DNA from: an uncultured Clostridia bacterium
GTDB taxonomy: Bacteria > Bacillota > Clostridia > TANB77 > CAG-508
Direction: 5' to 3'
DNA length: 64,000 nt
Assembly: GCA_944386385.1 (NCBI GenBank)
Contig: CALXAV010000006.1
Coordinates: forward strand, 19,575 to 83,574
Below, in pieces: positions 36,641-48,334 of the stretch (within the stretch, counting starts at the first letter, position 1; the number at the start of each line of letters is the position of its first letter). Under the pieces are notes generated by a model. It saw nothing but the letters and a program-made list of their open reading frames with translations. It did not search any database and was not told the DNA's origin. The translations under genes were made by a program, and so were the position numbers.

Positions 36641-37639
36641 ATGTTTAAGCCAAAAGCTATTTATTATGAAAAAAATATTATTAATTATCCATTAGGAAAA
36701 GAGTTGATGGAAAAATATAAAGAAGTTCCGAAATTTGAAATAGAAAATCATAATAATATTGAAGAAATGAGAAAAAAGTCTAATAAAGAATTTATTGATA
36801 TGAAGAGAAATTTAATAATAGGAGTTAGAAAAACACATAAATTTGTAGAAAATCATAAAACATCAGATTTTCTAGTTCCATATACTTCATCTGGCTGTAC
36901 AGCAGCTTGCATGTATTGTTATTTGGTTTGTAATTATAATAAATGTAGTTATTTGAGATTATTTGTAAATAGAGAGCAAATGTTGGATAAAATAATAAAG
37001 ACATCTGAGAAATCTGAAAAAGAATTAACATTTGAAATAGGAAGTAATAGTGACTTGATTTTGGAAAATAGTATTACAAATAATTTGGTGTGGACAATTG
37101 AAAATTTTAAGAATTGTAAAAAAGGAAGATTAACATTTCCAACTAAGTTTGATATGGTAGATGATATTTTAGTTTTAGATCATAAAGGTAAAGTTACTGT
37201 TAGAATGAGTGTTAACCCTGACTATATTATAAATAGGGTAGAATTTGGAACTTCTAGATTAGATGATAGAATAAATGCTATAAACAAATTGGCTGAAGCG
37301 GGATATGAAGTAGGGATTTTAATTGCACCAGTAATAATGGTTGAAAATTGGAAAGAATTATATTTAGAATTAATTAAAATATTAGATAGTAAATTATCTA
37401 AAAAAGTAAAACAAGATGCTTTTTTTGAAATAATATTTATGACATATAGTTACGTTCATACTAAAATAAATGAAGAAGCATTTCCAAATGCAATTAATTT
37501 GTATAATAAAGATATAATGAGAGGTGGAGGAAGAGGAAAATATAGATATAAGGAAGAATATAAAAAAGATGGAGAAATTTTCTTAAGAGAGCAAATGAAT
37601 AAGTATTTTCCGAATAATGATATAGAATATATAGTTTAA
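36641..37639 (+). CDS. splB: Spore photoproduct lyase-like radical SAM protein
   Basis: Repairs the spore thymine dimer (spore photoproduct) at germination. About 332 residues from ATG 36641, preceded by AGGAGGAAAAAT. The radical SAM cluster is Cys-x3-Cys-x2-Cys in GCTAACMYCYL. The typical SPL neighbourhood LVPYTSSGC, then CSYLRLFVNREQM, and the SAM-binding TFEIGSNSDL are visible. A catalytic Cys that acts as H-atom donor in SPL could not be assigned with certainty. Sporulation-specific control is expected but no promoter was assigned. Confidence 0.85.
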   Translation: MFKPKAIYYEKNIINYPLGKELMEKYKEVPKFEIENHNNIEEMRKKSNKEFIDMKRNLIIGVRKTHKFVENHKTSDFLVPYTSSGCTAACMYCYLVCNYNKCSYLRLFVNREQMLDKIIKTSEKSEKELTFEIGSNSDLILENSITNNLVWTIENFKNCKKGRLTFPTKFDMVDDILVLDHKGKVTVRMSVNPDYIINRVEFGTSRLDDRINAINKLAEAGYEVGILIAPVIMVENWKELYLELIKILDSKLSKKVKQDAFFEIIFMTYSYVHTKINEEAFPNAINLYNKDIMRGGGRGKYRYKEEYKKDGEIFLREQMNKYFPNNDIEYIV

Positions 37640-37662
37640 AAAGCACATTTAGTGCTTTTTAA
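37638..37662 (+). terminator. Rho-independent terminator after splB
   Basis: AAAAAGCAC pairs with GTGCTTTTT around ATTTA. Confidence 0.75.
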
Positions 37663-37824
37663 AATTTTGATAATATAGATTTGTGTTTGTAATATTTTTG
37701 TCAGTTACAGCTCACAAAAAATTCAGATAAGAATATATTTAAAATAACTCAAAAAAGCTTTGAAAAAAAGTAAGATTATGGTATAATTTTGTATATAAAA
37801 TACCTTAAATCAGAGGTGATAAAC

Positions 37825-38526
37825 ATGTCTTATATAGAGTTTAGAAATGTTAATAAAATATATGAAATGGGAGAAATAAAAATAAATGCACTAAATGATA
37901 CTAATTTTCAAATAGAAAAGGGAGAATTAGTAGTAATAGTAGGACCATCAGGAGCTGGAAAAACAACAGCCTTAAATATTTTGGGTGGAATGGATACAGC
38001 TACATCAGGAAGAGTAATAGTAGATGGAAAAGAAGTAACAAAATTAAAAAATAAAGAATTAATAGGGTATAGAAGAGATGATATAGGATTTGTATTTCAA
38101 TTTTATAATTTAGTTCAAAATTTAACGGCAAGGGAAAATGTAGAACTTGCAACTCAAATTTGTAAAAAATCATTAAATCCAGAAAAAGTATTAGAGCAAG
38201 TAGGTTTAAAAGATAGAATGAATAATTTCCCTTCACAGTTATCAGGAGGAGAACAACAAAGAGTAGCGATAGCTAGAGCAATAGCTAAAAATCCTAAGTT
38301 ATTATTATGTGATGAACCAACAGGAGCATTAGACTATAAGACAGGAAAGCAAATATTAAAATTGTTACAAGATACAGCAAGAAAAGAAAATATGACAGTA
38401 TTAATAATAACTCACAATGGAGCATTAGCGCCAATGGCAGATAAAGTAATACACTTTAAAAATGGAACAGCAGAAAAAATAGAAGTAAATGAGAATCCAA
38501 AGCCAGTAGAAGAAATAGAATGGTAA
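37825..38526 (+). CDS. ABC transporter ATP-binding protein, MacB/LolD type
   Basis: About 233 residues from ATG 37825 after CAGAGGTGATAAAC. Walker [14 protein letters not shown]-loop [13 protein letters not shown], signature [16 protein letters not shown], Walker [14 protein letters not shown]-loop TH in LIITHNGA. This class pairs with FtsX-like permeases that work as mechanotransmission exporters, not importers. The permease follows. Substrate unknown; antimicrobial peptides or lipoproteins are typical. Confidence 0.93.
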   Translation: MSYIEFRNVNKIYEMGEIKINALNDTNFQIEKGELVVIVGPSGAGKTTALNILGGMDTATSGRVIVDGKEVTKLKNKELIGYRRDDIGFVFQFYNLVQNLTARENVELATQICKKSLNPEKVLEQVGLKDRMNNFPSQLSGGEQQRVAIARAIAKNPKLLLCDEPTGALDYKTGKQILKLLQDTARKENMTVLIITHNGALAPMADKVIHFKNGTAEKIEVNENPKPVEEIEW

Positions 38527-38528
38527 CA

Positions 38529-38548
38529 AGATGTGTCCCTAATTGTAT
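38529..38548. repeat. Fragment of the GTGTCCC repeat family
   Basis: AGATGTGTCCCTAATTGT matches the outer end of the repeats at 24463 and 52998. It lies in the gap between the ABC ATPase and the permease. Confidence 0.5.
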
Positions 38549-38562
38549 AGGAGGTGAAGCAT

Positions 38563-41500
38563 ATGAAAAAGGCACTTATGAAAGATAGTGTAAAAGAAAT
38601 AAAAAATACCTATAAAAGATTTTTATCAATACTACTTATGGCTTTTTTAGGTGTTGGTTTCTTTGCGGGAATTAGAGCAACTTCACCTGATATGGTTGAT
38701 ACTATAGATAAATATTATGATAATCAAAATGTATATGATATACAAGTGATGTCTACTTTAGGGTTAACAGATGATGATGTAAATGAAATTTCAAAAATAG
38801 AAAATGTTGATAAAGTAATTGGAACTTATGAAATAGATGGAAAGTTAGAAATTGATAAAGTAGAAGAAATTGTTAAAGTAATGTGCGTAGAAGATATTAA
38901 TAGGCCAGGATTACTAGAGGGAAAATTGCCAGAAAATAGTGATGAGTGTGTTGTAGAGCCTAATTTTTTAACACAAACAGGTAAAAATATAGGTGACACA
39001 ATAGAGATACAAATAGAAAATATCGAAAATGATGAAGGCGAGGAACAAGAATATTTAGTTAATAAAGAAATGAAAATTGTTGGAACTGTTGCGAGTCCGC
39101 TTTACTTATCAAGAGATAGAGGAAGTAGTACATTAGGTTCTGGAAAAGTAGATTATTATATATACATAAATAAAGATAATATAAATGCAAAAGATATATA
39201 TACAAATATATATGTAAAAGTAAAAGGTGCAAATGAACTTGAGACATCTAGTGATAAATATAAAGAGTTAATTAGTAATACTAAAAGTAAAATAGAAGAC
39301 ATAAAAGATGAAAGAGAAAAGGCTAGACAAGATGAATTGATAGATACAGCAACTGCTAAACTAGAAGAAGCAGAAACAGAATTTAATGATAAAAAAGCAG
39401 AGGCTGAAGAAGAGATTGCAAATGCTGAAGCTGAGATAGAAGACGGCAAAAAACAAATAGACGATGGAGAAGCACAAATTACTGAAAATGAGAAAAAAGC
39501 AAATGAAGAATTTACAAATGCTGAAAAACAGATAGAAGATGCAAAAGCAGAGATAAGCAAAAATGAGGAAGCTTTAAATGAACAAGAAACACAAGCAAAT
39601 GAGCAATTTCAAGCTCTAGAAGAACAAAAAGTGGGGCTACAAAGTAATTTAGATACAGTAAATAGTGCATTGAATACAGCCAATGAAACATATAATGGAA
39701 TTCTAGAAGCTCTAAAAAATCCAAATTTAGATGCTGGAAGTTTAGAATCCTTACAGGGACAGAAGACAGCTTGCGAGCAACAGATAGCAAAGCTGGAAGC
39801 AAGTAAAAGTGCTCTTGTGGCGGGAATAACCGAGATAGATAATGGAATTACATCAGGAAGACAAGAAATTGAAAACGGAAAAGCTGCAATAGAGGCAGCT
39901 AAAAAAGAAATTGAAGAACAGGAAAGTACTTATCAAAGCACTAAAAGTTCTACTCTTGCACAAATACAAGATGCAAAAGATGAATTAGAAGCATCAAGAG
40001 TGGAATTAGAAAATGGAGAGAAAGAATTAAATGAACAAAAAACAGAAGTGCAAAAACAACTAGATGATGCGGAAGCAGAACTAATTGATGCAAGAGACGA
40101 AATAGCAAAGATTGAAAAACCGACATGGTATGTTTTAGATAGAGAGCAAAATAGTGGTTATGCAAGTTTTATCCAAGATACAGAAAGTATTGAAAATATA
40201 GGGCAGGTTTTCCCAATTGTATTTTTCATAGTTGCAACATTAATATCATTAACATCAATGACAAGAATGGTGGAAGAACAGCGTACACAAATAGGAACAT
40301 TAAAAGCATTAGGATATAATAAATTCCAAATTGCTAGTAAATATGTAATGTATGCAAGTTTAGCGTCTGTTATTGGTGGAATACTAGGAATGTGTGTTGG
40401 GTTTGTATTACTTCCTAAGATAATATGGATGATGTATTCTATGATGTATGAAATAGGAGATATTTCATTAAGTTTTAACTTACAATTTGCAAGCATTGGA
40501 CTTGGTCTAATATTTATTTGTATTGTAGGTGCAACTATATATGCGGTTGTAAAAGAATTAAGACAAACACCAGCAATACTTATGAGACCTAAAGCTCCTA
40601 AGATAGGAAAAAGAGTTTTATTAGAAAAAATTCCATTTATTTGGAAAAGACTTAGCTTCTCAAGAAAAGTAACAGTTAGAAATATATTTAGATATAAGAA
40701 AAGATTCTTAATGACAATAATAGGAATTATGGGTTGTACTGCTTTAATACTTACAGGATTTGGATTAAGAGATTCAATTAGTAGGATAATGCCTGATCAA
40801 TATGAGCATGTATTTAATTATGATATGCAGATAAGTTTAAAAAGCGGATTAGAAGAAAATCAGATTGAAGAATTAAAAAATAATTTAGAACAAAAAGACG
40901 AAATAACAAACACTGTTGAAACTTACATGACATCTGAAACTGCAGTAAATAACGGAGTTGAAGAAGATGTTCAAATAATAGTTCCAGAAGATAAAAATTC
41001 TTTAGATGGAACAATAGACTTGGCAGATATAGAAACGAAAGAAAAGGTAACATTAAATGATAATGAAATTTGTTTAACAGATAAGGCAGCAGAGTTATTA
41101 GGTGTAAAAGTAGGAGATACAATTACACTGCAGGATAGTGATGGAAACCAAAAACAAGTTACTATTTCAAATGTTGTAGAAAATTACGTTTATCACTATG
41201 TTTATATGTCAAAAGAATTGTATGAAAACTTATATAATAAACAATATGAGACTAATGTATTACTTGTACAGGATAGTAACTTAACAGAAGAACAAGAAGA
41301 TAACTTAGCAGAAGAATTAATGGGATATAATGAAATATCATCTGTATCATTAATTTCATCAGCAATAAGAACAATGGATGAAACAATGGAATCTTTAAAT
41401 TATGTTGTTGTAGTATTAATTGTATCAGCTGGACTTTTAGCATTTGTAGTTTTATATAATTTATCAAATGTAAATATTAGTGAAAGAATAAGAGAGCTTG

Positions 41501-41796
41501 CTACAATAAAAGTTTTAGGTTTCTACGATAGAGAAGTTTATGATTATGTAACAAGGGAAACAATACTATTAACATTAATTGGAATTGTACTAGGGTTAGT
41601 GGCTGGATATTTCTTAAATTACTATATTATAGGAACATGTGAGATAAATATGTTAAGATTTAATAAGACGATAGAGCCACTAAGCTATGTATATTCAGCA
41701 TTAATAACAATTGCATTTACTTTAATTGTTAATTTTGTAACGTATTTTGCTTTAAAGAAAATAGACATGATAGAAAGTTTAAAGAGTGTAGAATGA
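38563..41796 (+). CDS. FtsX-like ABC permease with a long extracytoplasmic coiled coil
   Basis: About 1077 residues from ATG 38563 after GGAGGTGAAGCAT. First helix near 20-40. An MacB-like periplasmic or extracellular domain (about 45-230) is followed by a coiled coil (about 230-530) rich in Glu, Lys and Ala, then FtsX helices (VVFFIVATLISLTSMTRMVEEQ and so on), a second extracellular domain and a second FtsX block ending in KKIDMIESLKSVE. This matches large single-chain permeases of Firmicutes. Pairs with the preceding ATPase. Confidence 0.9.
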   Translation: MKKALMKDSVKEIKNTYKRFLSILLMAFLGVGFFAGIRATSPDMVDTIDKYYDNQNVYDIQVMSTLGLTDDDVNEISKIENVDKVIGTYEIDGKLEIDKVEEIVKVMCVEDINRPGLLEGKLPENSDECVVEPNFLTQTGKNIGDTIEIQIENIENDEGEEQEYLVNKEMKIVGTVASPLYLSRDRGSSTLGSGKVDYYIYINKDNINAKDIYTNIYVKVKGANELETSSDKYKELISNTKSKIEDIKDEREKARQDELIDTATAKLEEAETEFNDKKAEAEEEIANAEAEIEDGKKQIDDGEAQITENEKKANEEFTNAEKQIEDAKAEISKNEEALNEQETQANEQFQALEEQKVGLQSNLDTVNSALNTANETYNGILEALKNPNLDAGSLESLQGQKTACEQQIAKLEASKSALVAGITEIDNGITSGRQEIENGKAAIEAAKKEIEEQESTYQSTKSSTLAQIQDAKDELEASRVELENGEKELNEQKTEVQKQLDDAEAELIDARDEIAKIEKPTWYVLDREQNSGYASFIQDTESIENIGQVFPIVFFIVATLISLTSMTRMVEEQRTQIGTLKALGYNKFQIASKYVMYASLASVIGGILGMCVGFVLLPKIIWMMYSMMYEIGDISLSFNLQFASIGLGLIFICIVGATIYAVVKELRQTPAILMRPKAPKIGKRVLLEKIPFIWKRLSFSRKVTVRNIFRYKKRFLMTIIGIMGCTALILTGFGLRDSISRIMPDQYEHVFNYDMQISLKSGLEENQIEELKNNLEQKDEITNTVETYMTSETAVNNGVEEDVQIIVPEDKNSLDGTIDLADIETKEKVTLNDNEICLTDKAAELLGVKVGDTITLQDSDGNQKQVTISNVVENYVYHYVYMSKELYENLYNKQYETNVLLVQDSNLTEEQEDNLAEELMGYNEISSVSLISSAIRTMDETMESLNYVVVVLIVSAGLLAFVVLYNLSNVNISERIRELATIKVLGFYDREVYDYVTRETILLTLIGIVLGLVAGYFLNYYIIGTCEINMLRFNKTIEPLSYVYSALITIAFTLIVNFVTYFALKKIDMIESLKSVE

Positions 41797-41802
41797 TACA
41801 AA

Positions 41803-41882
41803 ACAGGGACGGGGAAAATTTGTCTCATTTAATAAAATAATATGAATTTGAGACAAAAAAGGCCCGTCCCCAAAAGTCTCAT
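41803..41882. repeat. Palindromic repeat, arm type GAGACAAA, compound
   Basis: GGGACGGGG core, TTTGTCTCA arm, AT-rich middle, TTTGAGACAA arm and GGCCCGTCCCC core, ending with GTCTCAT. The arms and core match 12570, but two half elements are present in opposite orientation, forming a larger inverted structure just before rpsO. Confidence 0.75.
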
Positions 41883-42036
41883 AAAAATAATTCCTAAAAC
41901 ACTTGCAATATGTTCAAAAATATAGTAAAATAGATATGCTGTAAGGCAAATGTAAGACCTTTTACTTAGTTAAATAGTTTGACACCAACTTTTAACTCAG
42001 TTAAAGGAATAAATAAAATAGGAGGTGTAAAGAAAG

Positions 42037-42303
42037 ATGATGACAAAAGAGTTAAAACAAGAAATTATTAACAAGTATAAAAGAGATGAAAACGATACTG
42101 GTTCACCAGAAGTTCAAATAGCTCTTTTAACAGAAAGAATCAACGAATTAACTGAACACTTAAAAGTTCACAAAAAAGATAACCATTCAAGACGTGGTTT
42201 ATTAAAAATGGTTGGTAAAAGAAGAAATCTATTAAATTACTTAGTTAAAAAAGATATTAATAGATATAGAGACATCGTTGAAAAATTAGGATTAAGAAAA
42301 TAG
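42037..42303 (+). CDS. rpsO: Ribosomal protein uS15
   Basis: Small-subunit protein of 88 residues. ATG 42037 is followed by a second ATG, and TAGGAGGTGTAAAG is upstream. Sequence signatures: [24 protein letters not shown] and [22 protein letters not shown]. The 5' leader (about 41900-42036) contains repeats that may form the S15 autoregulatory fold, not proven. pnp follows, the classic rpsO-pnp arrangement. Confidence 0.97.
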   Translation: MMTKELKQEIINKYKRDENDTGSPEVQIALLTERINELTEHLKVHKKDNHSRRGLLKMVGKRRNLLNYLVKKDINRYRDIVEKLGLRK

Positions 42304-42313
42304 TTATAAGTAT

Positions 42314-42347
42314 AAAAGCCTATGCTTAGTTTAGCACGGGCTTTTAT
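42314..42347 (+). terminator. Rho-independent terminator of rpsO
   Basis: AAAAGCC (42314-42320) and GGGCTTTT (42338-42345) form the stem with an inner ATGCT/AGCA pairing. Confidence 0.7.
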
Positions 42348-42359
42348 AGAGAAAATATT

Positions 42360-42448
42360 TTGTGACCAAGTTGGAATTTGGTAACTTGTATAATGTGTTA
42401 ATCAAATTAACATATTATAGAGGTTACAATTAAACTAACTTGGCACAA
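42360..42448 (+). promoter_or_regulatory. Long nested hairpin in the pnp leader
   Basis: TTGTG-A-CCAAGTT (42360-42372) pairs with AACTTGG-CACAA (42437-42448). Inside, GTAAC (42381) pairs with GTTAC (42423) and TATAATGTGTTAAT with ATTAACATATTATA. pnp leaders are processed by RNase III and degraded by PNPase in other bacteria; this structure would suit that control. Confidence 0.6.
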
Positions 42449-42465
42449 GGAAAGAAGGAGTAAAT

Positions 42466-44601
42466 ATGTTTAAAACTTATGAAACAGAGTTAGCCGGAAG
42501 AAAATTAGTAATTGAAACCGGAAAAATGGCGGGATTTGCCAATGGAAGCGTTCTAGTACGTTATGGAGATACATGTGTATTAGTAAATGTAACAGCTTCA
42601 AAAGAACCAAAAGAAGGAATTGACTTTTTCCCATTATCAGTAGAGTTTGAGGAAAAATTATATTCAGTAGGAAAAATACCAGGAGGATTCTTAAAAAGAG
42701 AAGGAAAACCAAGTGATAAAGCAATACTAACTGCAAGAGCAATAGATAGACCACTAAGACCATTATTTCCAAAAGATTTCAGAAATGATGTAGTAGTTGA
42801 TGCAACAGTTCTTTGTGTAGAACAAGATAATTCACCAGAAGTAGCAGCTATGATAGGAGCAGCAACAGCTTTAGCAATTTCAGATATTCCATTTAACGGA
42901 CCAACAGCTGCAGTAAATGTAGGATTGGTAGATGGAAAAATAATAATAAACCCAACAGAAGCAGAAAGAGAAAAATCAGATTTAACATTAACAGTTGCTG
43001 CAACTGAAAAGAAAATAACAATGATAGAAGCAGGTGCTAATGAAGTACCTAATGATGTGATGTTAGAAGCAATAGAAACAGCACATGTTGAAATTAAAAA
43101 ACTTTGTGAATTCATATCAAATATTCAAAAAGAAATAGGAAAACCAAAATTTGAATATAAATCATTTGAAGTAGATCATGATATATATGAATTTGTTGAG
43201 CAAAATTATAGAGAAGATATGAGAACAGCTTTACTAGAAAAAGATAAAGAGACAAGAGACAATAATGTAGATAGCTTAACAGAAAAAATAAAAGAAGATT
43301 ATAAAGAAAAATTTGGTGAAGAAGCTTTTGAAGAACATGAATCAGATTTTGGCGAAGCTGTAAATAAATTTGAGAAAAAATGTGTAAGAGAATTAATATT
43401 TAATGAGCATAAAAGAGTAGACGGAAGAGCTTTAGATGAGATAAGACCATTATCATGTGAAGTTGGAGTACTTCCAAGAACACATGGAAGTGCATTATTT
43501 ACAAGAGGACAAACTCAAGTATTATCTGTTGCAACTTTAGGAATGATTAGTGAAGAACAAACTTTAGATGGAATCGATACTGAAGAGTCAAAAAGATATA
43601 TGCACCATTATAATTTCCCACCATATTCAGTAGGAGAAGCTAGAACATCAAGAGGACCTGGAAGAAGAGAAATTGGACATGGAGCTTTAGCAGAAAAAGC
43701 ATTAGTTCCAGTATTACCATCAAAAGAAGAATTTCCATATGCAATAAGAGTAGTATCAGAAGTATTATCTTCAAATGGTTCTACTTCACAAGCAAGCATT
43801 TGCGGAAGCACATTATCATTAATGGACGCAGGTGTACCATTAAAAAGACCTGTTGCAGGTATTTCAACAGGATTGGTTACAAACCCAGACAATGATGAAG
43901 ACTATGTAATGCTTTTAGATATCCAAGGAATAGAAGATTTCTTTGGAGATATGGACTTTAAAGTTGGAGGAACTAAGAAAGGTATTACAGCAATTCAAGT
44001 AGATATTAAATGTGATGGTTTAACATATGACATAATAAAAGAAGCTTTTGAAAGAACTGAAAAAGCAAGAAACTATATATTAGATAATGTAATGTTACCA
44101 GTAATTAGCGAGCCAAGAAAAGAAGTATCTAAATATGCACCAAGAATTGTAAGCACTATGATAAATCCAGAAAAGATAAAAGATGTTATCGGACCTGGTG
44201 GAAAAATGATAAATAAAATCATAGATGAAACTGGAGTAAAAATAGATATAGAGGAAGATGGACAAGTATTAATCTATTCAACAGATAGTGAAAAAGCTGT
44301 GCAAGCTTTAGAAATGGTAGAAGATATTGTAAGAGAAGTTGAAGTTGGAGGAATTTATTACGGAGAAGTAGAAAGAATAATGAACTTTGGAGCATTTGTT
44401 GATTTAGGTTGTGGAGGAAAAGAAGGATTACTTCATATATCTAAGATTTCTAATAAGAGAATAAAAAATATAGAAGATGTACTTCATGTTGGAGATAAAG
44501 TTACTGTAAAAGTAATTGAAATAGATGACCAAGGTAGAATAAATCTTTCAATGAAAGATTTAGCTGATAAAAATGAAGAGGATGTAAACGAAGAAAAATA
44601 A
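42466..44601 (+). CDS. pnp: Polynucleotide phosphorylase
   Basis: Phosphorolytic 3' to 5' exoribonuclease of the degradosome. Protein of 711 residues, ATG 42466 after AGAAGGAGTAAAT. Two RNase PH cores with ETGKMAGFANGS...RYGDT and KRVDGRALDEIRPL are separated by an alpha domain. KH domain near 560-620 (VIGPGGKMINKIIDETG) and S1 domain at the end (GGIYYGEVERIMNFGAFVDL). C-terminal tail acidic. Terminator at 44605. Confidence 0.96.
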   Translation: MFKTYETELAGRKLVIETGKMAGFANGSVLVRYGDTCVLVNVTASKEPKEGIDFFPLSVEFEEKLYSVGKIPGGFLKREGKPSDKAILTARAIDRPLRPLFPKDFRNDVVVDATVLCVEQDNSPEVAAMIGAATALAISDIPFNGPTAAVNVGLVDGKIIINPTEAEREKSDLTLTVAATEKKITMIEAGANEVPNDVMLEAIETAHVEIKKLCEFISNIQKEIGKPKFEYKSFEVDHDIYEFVEQNYREDMRTALLEKDKETRDNNVDSLTEKIKEDYKEKFGEEAFEEHESDFGEAVNKFEKKCVRELIFNEHKRVDGRALDEIRPLSCEVGVLPRTHGSALFTRGQTQVLSVATLGMISEEQTLDGIDTEESKRYMHHYNFPPYSVGEARTSRGPGRREIGHGALAEKALVPVLPSKEEFPYAIRVVSEVLSSNGSTSQASICGSTLSLMDAGVPLKRPVAGISTGLVTNPDNDEDYVMLLDIQGIEDFFGDMDFKVGGTKKGITAIQVDIKCDGLTYDIIKEAFERTEKARNYILDNVMLPVISEPRKEVSKYAPRIVSTMINPEKIKDVIGPGGKMINKIIDETGVKIDIEEDGQVLIYSTDSEKAVQALEMVEDIVREVEVGGIYYGEVERIMNFGAFVDLGCGGKEGLLHISKISNKRIKNIEDVLHVGDKVTVKVIEIDDQGRINLSMKDLADKNEEDVNEEK

Positions 44602-44604
44602 ATT

Positions 44605-44632
44605 AAAAGCTGTGGAACTTTCCATAGCTTTT
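44605..44632 (+). terminator. Rho-independent terminator after pnp
   Basis: AAAAGCTGTGGA pairs with TCCATAGCTTTT. Confidence 0.7.
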
Positions 44633-44666
44633 GACAAATAAATAACTAAAGAACGGAGAACTTTGT

Positions 44667-46001
44667 ATGGCAAAGAAGGAAAAGTCATTATTAGGCAGAA
44701 TTGCCTATGTATTAACTGTAATAATATTATGTGTTTTGGTATATTATGCTTACCAATATTATCAAAGTAATAATTTTAATGATTTTATAAGAAGTGAAGC
44801 TAATCTTTATACATCAGAATTTAAAAGAGATGATAACGTAAAATATAGTGACAAAAGAAGCTATAGTATAAACTCAAATGAATATAATGATGCTATGTTT
44901 TATGAAGAAGTAAAAGTAGAGAAGAATCAACCTTATAAAGTAACTTGCATGGTTAAAACAGAAAATGTCGAGGCAAAAGATGGAAATTCCGGGGTAGGAG
45001 CTCAAATTTCGATTGAAGGTTCAACAGAGAGGTCAGTTGCAATTCAAGGAACGTCAGATTGGCAAAAGATTGAATTAATATTTAATAGTAAAGATAGAGA
45101 TACAGTAAATATAGGATTTAGATTAGGTGGAAATCTAGGAGAAGCAAAAGGAAAAGCATGGTTTTCTGATTTTACTTTAGAAGAAGGAGTTGCTGAGAAT
45201 AATAGTGATTGGGACTTTGCATGCTTTATATTTAAAACTACAAACGTAAATATAAATAATAATCAAGTTAATTTAGAAGTAACAAATAGTGATATAAGAG
45301 ATATTGAAAATACAATTTCTAGATTTGAAAATTCTTGTTATACTTTATCAGAAGGAAAAATGACAGCAAATTGTGATATTTATGAATTAGATACACCACT
45401 ATCAAAGTTATCATATGATGAAGAATTTGGATATTATGTTGCTCCAGAAGATGTAGAAAATCAAATAAAAGATACAATATCAAATAATAATTATGACCAT
45501 ATATTTGTTGTAGTAAGACTTGGAGATGAAGAACATGAAAATGATATACAAGTAAATGATTGGATAGGATTAGGATCAATGGATTATTATGGAATAGGAT
45601 TTTCAAATATAAGGCTTCCAAATGATTCTAGAAGCTATGTTTATAAATATAATACTAGAATAAATCAATTCCCAGAAGAAGTTTTCTTACATGAATTTTT
45701 ACACACATTGGAAAGAAATGCTGAAGAATATGGGTATGAAAGACCAGAGCTACATGCATATGAAAGTTATGGATATGAAAATGAAGCTATAATAGGACAA
45801 AGAGAATGGTATAGAGATTACATGAATAAAGAAATTAAAACTGATAACGGAAATGTAGGACTACCACCAGAAATATATACTCTAAAACCAGCAAAAAGTA
45901 GTAACTTCGAATCTTCTTATGAGGTTGAGGCGTTTAAAGAACCAGAAAATATTTTAGAAGAGATAAAGCAAATAATAGACCATATATTTAGTAAGATATA
46001 A
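44667..46001 (+). CDS. Membrane-anchored protein with carbohydrate-binding-like and HEXXH metallopeptidase-like domains
   Basis: Protein of 444 residues, ATG 44667 after CGGAGAACTTTGT. One helix at about 12-32, then a beta-sandwich-like domain (about 60-190) with [11 protein letters not shown] and [23 protein letters not shown] resembling carbohydrate-binding modules. The C-terminal half contains [15 protein letters not shown], an HExxH-type zinc motif (HEFLH), with a downstream Glu/His region ([12 protein letters not shown]). I infer an extracellular zinc peptidase acting at the cell surface, which is family-level only. It ends 17 bases before queA. Confidence 0.65.
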   Translation: MAKKEKSLLGRIAYVLTVIILCVLVYYAYQYYQSNNFNDFIRSEANLYTSEFKRDDNVKYSDKRSYSINSNEYNDAMFYEEVKVEKNQPYKVTCMVKTENVEAKDGNSGVGAQISIEGSTERSVAIQGTSDWQKIELIFNSKDRDTVNIGFRLGGNLGEAKGKAWFSDFTLEEGVAENNSDWDFACFIFKTTNVNINNNQVNLEVTNSDIRDIENTISRFENSCYTLSEGKMTANCDIYELDTPLSKLSYDEEFGYYVAPEDVENQIKDTISNNNYDHIFVVVRLGDEEHENDIQVNDWIGLGSMDYYGIGFSNIRLPNDSRSYVYKYNTRINQFPEEVFLHEFLHTLERNAEEYGYERPELHAYESYGYENEAIIGQREWYRDYMNKEIKTDNGNVGLPPEIYTLKPAKSSNFESSYEVEAFKEPENILEEIKQIIDHIFSKI

Positions 46002-46018
46002 GAAAGAAGGTAAGATGT

Positions 46019-47041
46019 TTGAAAGTAACAGATTTTGATTATGATTTACCAAAAGAATTAATAGCACAAACACCAATAGAAAAAAGAGATGAATCAAGAC
46101 TTATGGTTTTAGATAGAAGTAAAGAAACTATTGAACATAGAAAATTTAAAGATATAGTAGAATATTTAAAACCAGGAGATGTATTAGTTAGAAATAATAC
46201 AAAAGTAATACCAGCTCGTCTTTATGGAAGAAAAGAAACAGGAGCACATGTAGAATTTTTATTATTAAATAATATAGAAGGAGACATCTGGGAATGCATT
46301 GTAAGACCAGGAAATAAATTACACGTAGGAGCAAAAGTAATCTTTGGAGATGGATTGTTAAAAGCAGAAGTTCTAGAAACAATGGAAGGTGGAACAAGAA
46401 AAGTAAAATTTTCTTATGATGGAATATTCAATGAAATATTAGATAAAATTGGTCTTATGCCACTTCCACCATACATACACGAAGCTTTAAAAGATAATGA
46501 TAGATATCAAACAGTTTATGCAAAATATGAAGGTTCAGCAGCAGCTCCAACAGCAGGACTACATTTTACAGAAGAATTATTACAAGAACTACAGAATATG
46601 GGAGTAGAAATTGCAAATGTAACTTTACATGTAGGAATAGGAACATTTAGACCTGTAAAAGAAGAAAATGTAGAAGAACATAAAATGCATACAGAACATT
46701 TTTATATTAAAAAGGAAGATGTAGAAAAAATAAATAATGCAAAAAAAGAAGGAAGAAGAGTAATTGCAGTTGGAACAACTTCTTGTAGAGTACTAGAGAC
46801 AATTGCAGATGAAAATGGTTTTGTAAAAGAAACAGAGGAAGATACAGGAATATTTATTTATCCAGGATATAAATTTAAATGTTTAGACGGATTAATTACA
46901 AATTTTCATTTACCACAATCAACATTACTTATGCTTGTATCAGCGTTAGCGGGAAAAGATTATATAATGAGAGCATATAAAGAAGCAGTAAAAGAAAAAT
47001 ATAGATTTTTTAGCTTTGGAGATGCAATGTTTATATATTAG
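46019..47041 (+). CDS. queA: tRNA preQ1(34) S-adenosylmethionine ribosyltransferase-isomerase
   Basis: Adds the epoxycyclopentane group in queuosine biosynthesis. Protein of 340 residues. Start TTG 46019 is chosen because GAAAGAAGG lies 8-10 bases upstream and the nearby ATG at 46015 is out of frame. Family motifs: [51 protein letters not shown] and [15 protein letters not shown]. It is one step from the tgt product, separated only by a repeat. Confidence 0.95.
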   Translation: MKVTDFDYDLPKELIAQTPIEKRDESRLMVLDRSKETIEHRKFKDIVEYLKPGDVLVRNNTKVIPARLYGRKETGAHVEFLLLNNIEGDIWECIVRPGNKLHVGAKVIFGDGLLKAEVLETMEGGTRKVKFSYDGIFNEILDKIGLMPLPPYIHEALKDNDRYQTVYAKYEGSAAAPTAGLHFTEELLQELQNMGVEIANVTLHVGIGTFRPVKEENVEEHKMHTEHFYIKKEDVEKINNAKKEGRRVIAVGTTSCRVLETIADENGFVKETEEDTGIFIYPGYKFKCLDGLITNFHLPQSTLLMLVSALAGKDYIMRAYKEAVKEKYRFFSFGDAMFIY

Positions 47042-47065
47042 ATTAATGTTGTTTTTGATGTTTTT

Positions 47066-48319
<1,254 letters not shown>

Positions 48320-48334
48320 TTAGGAGGGATACAG

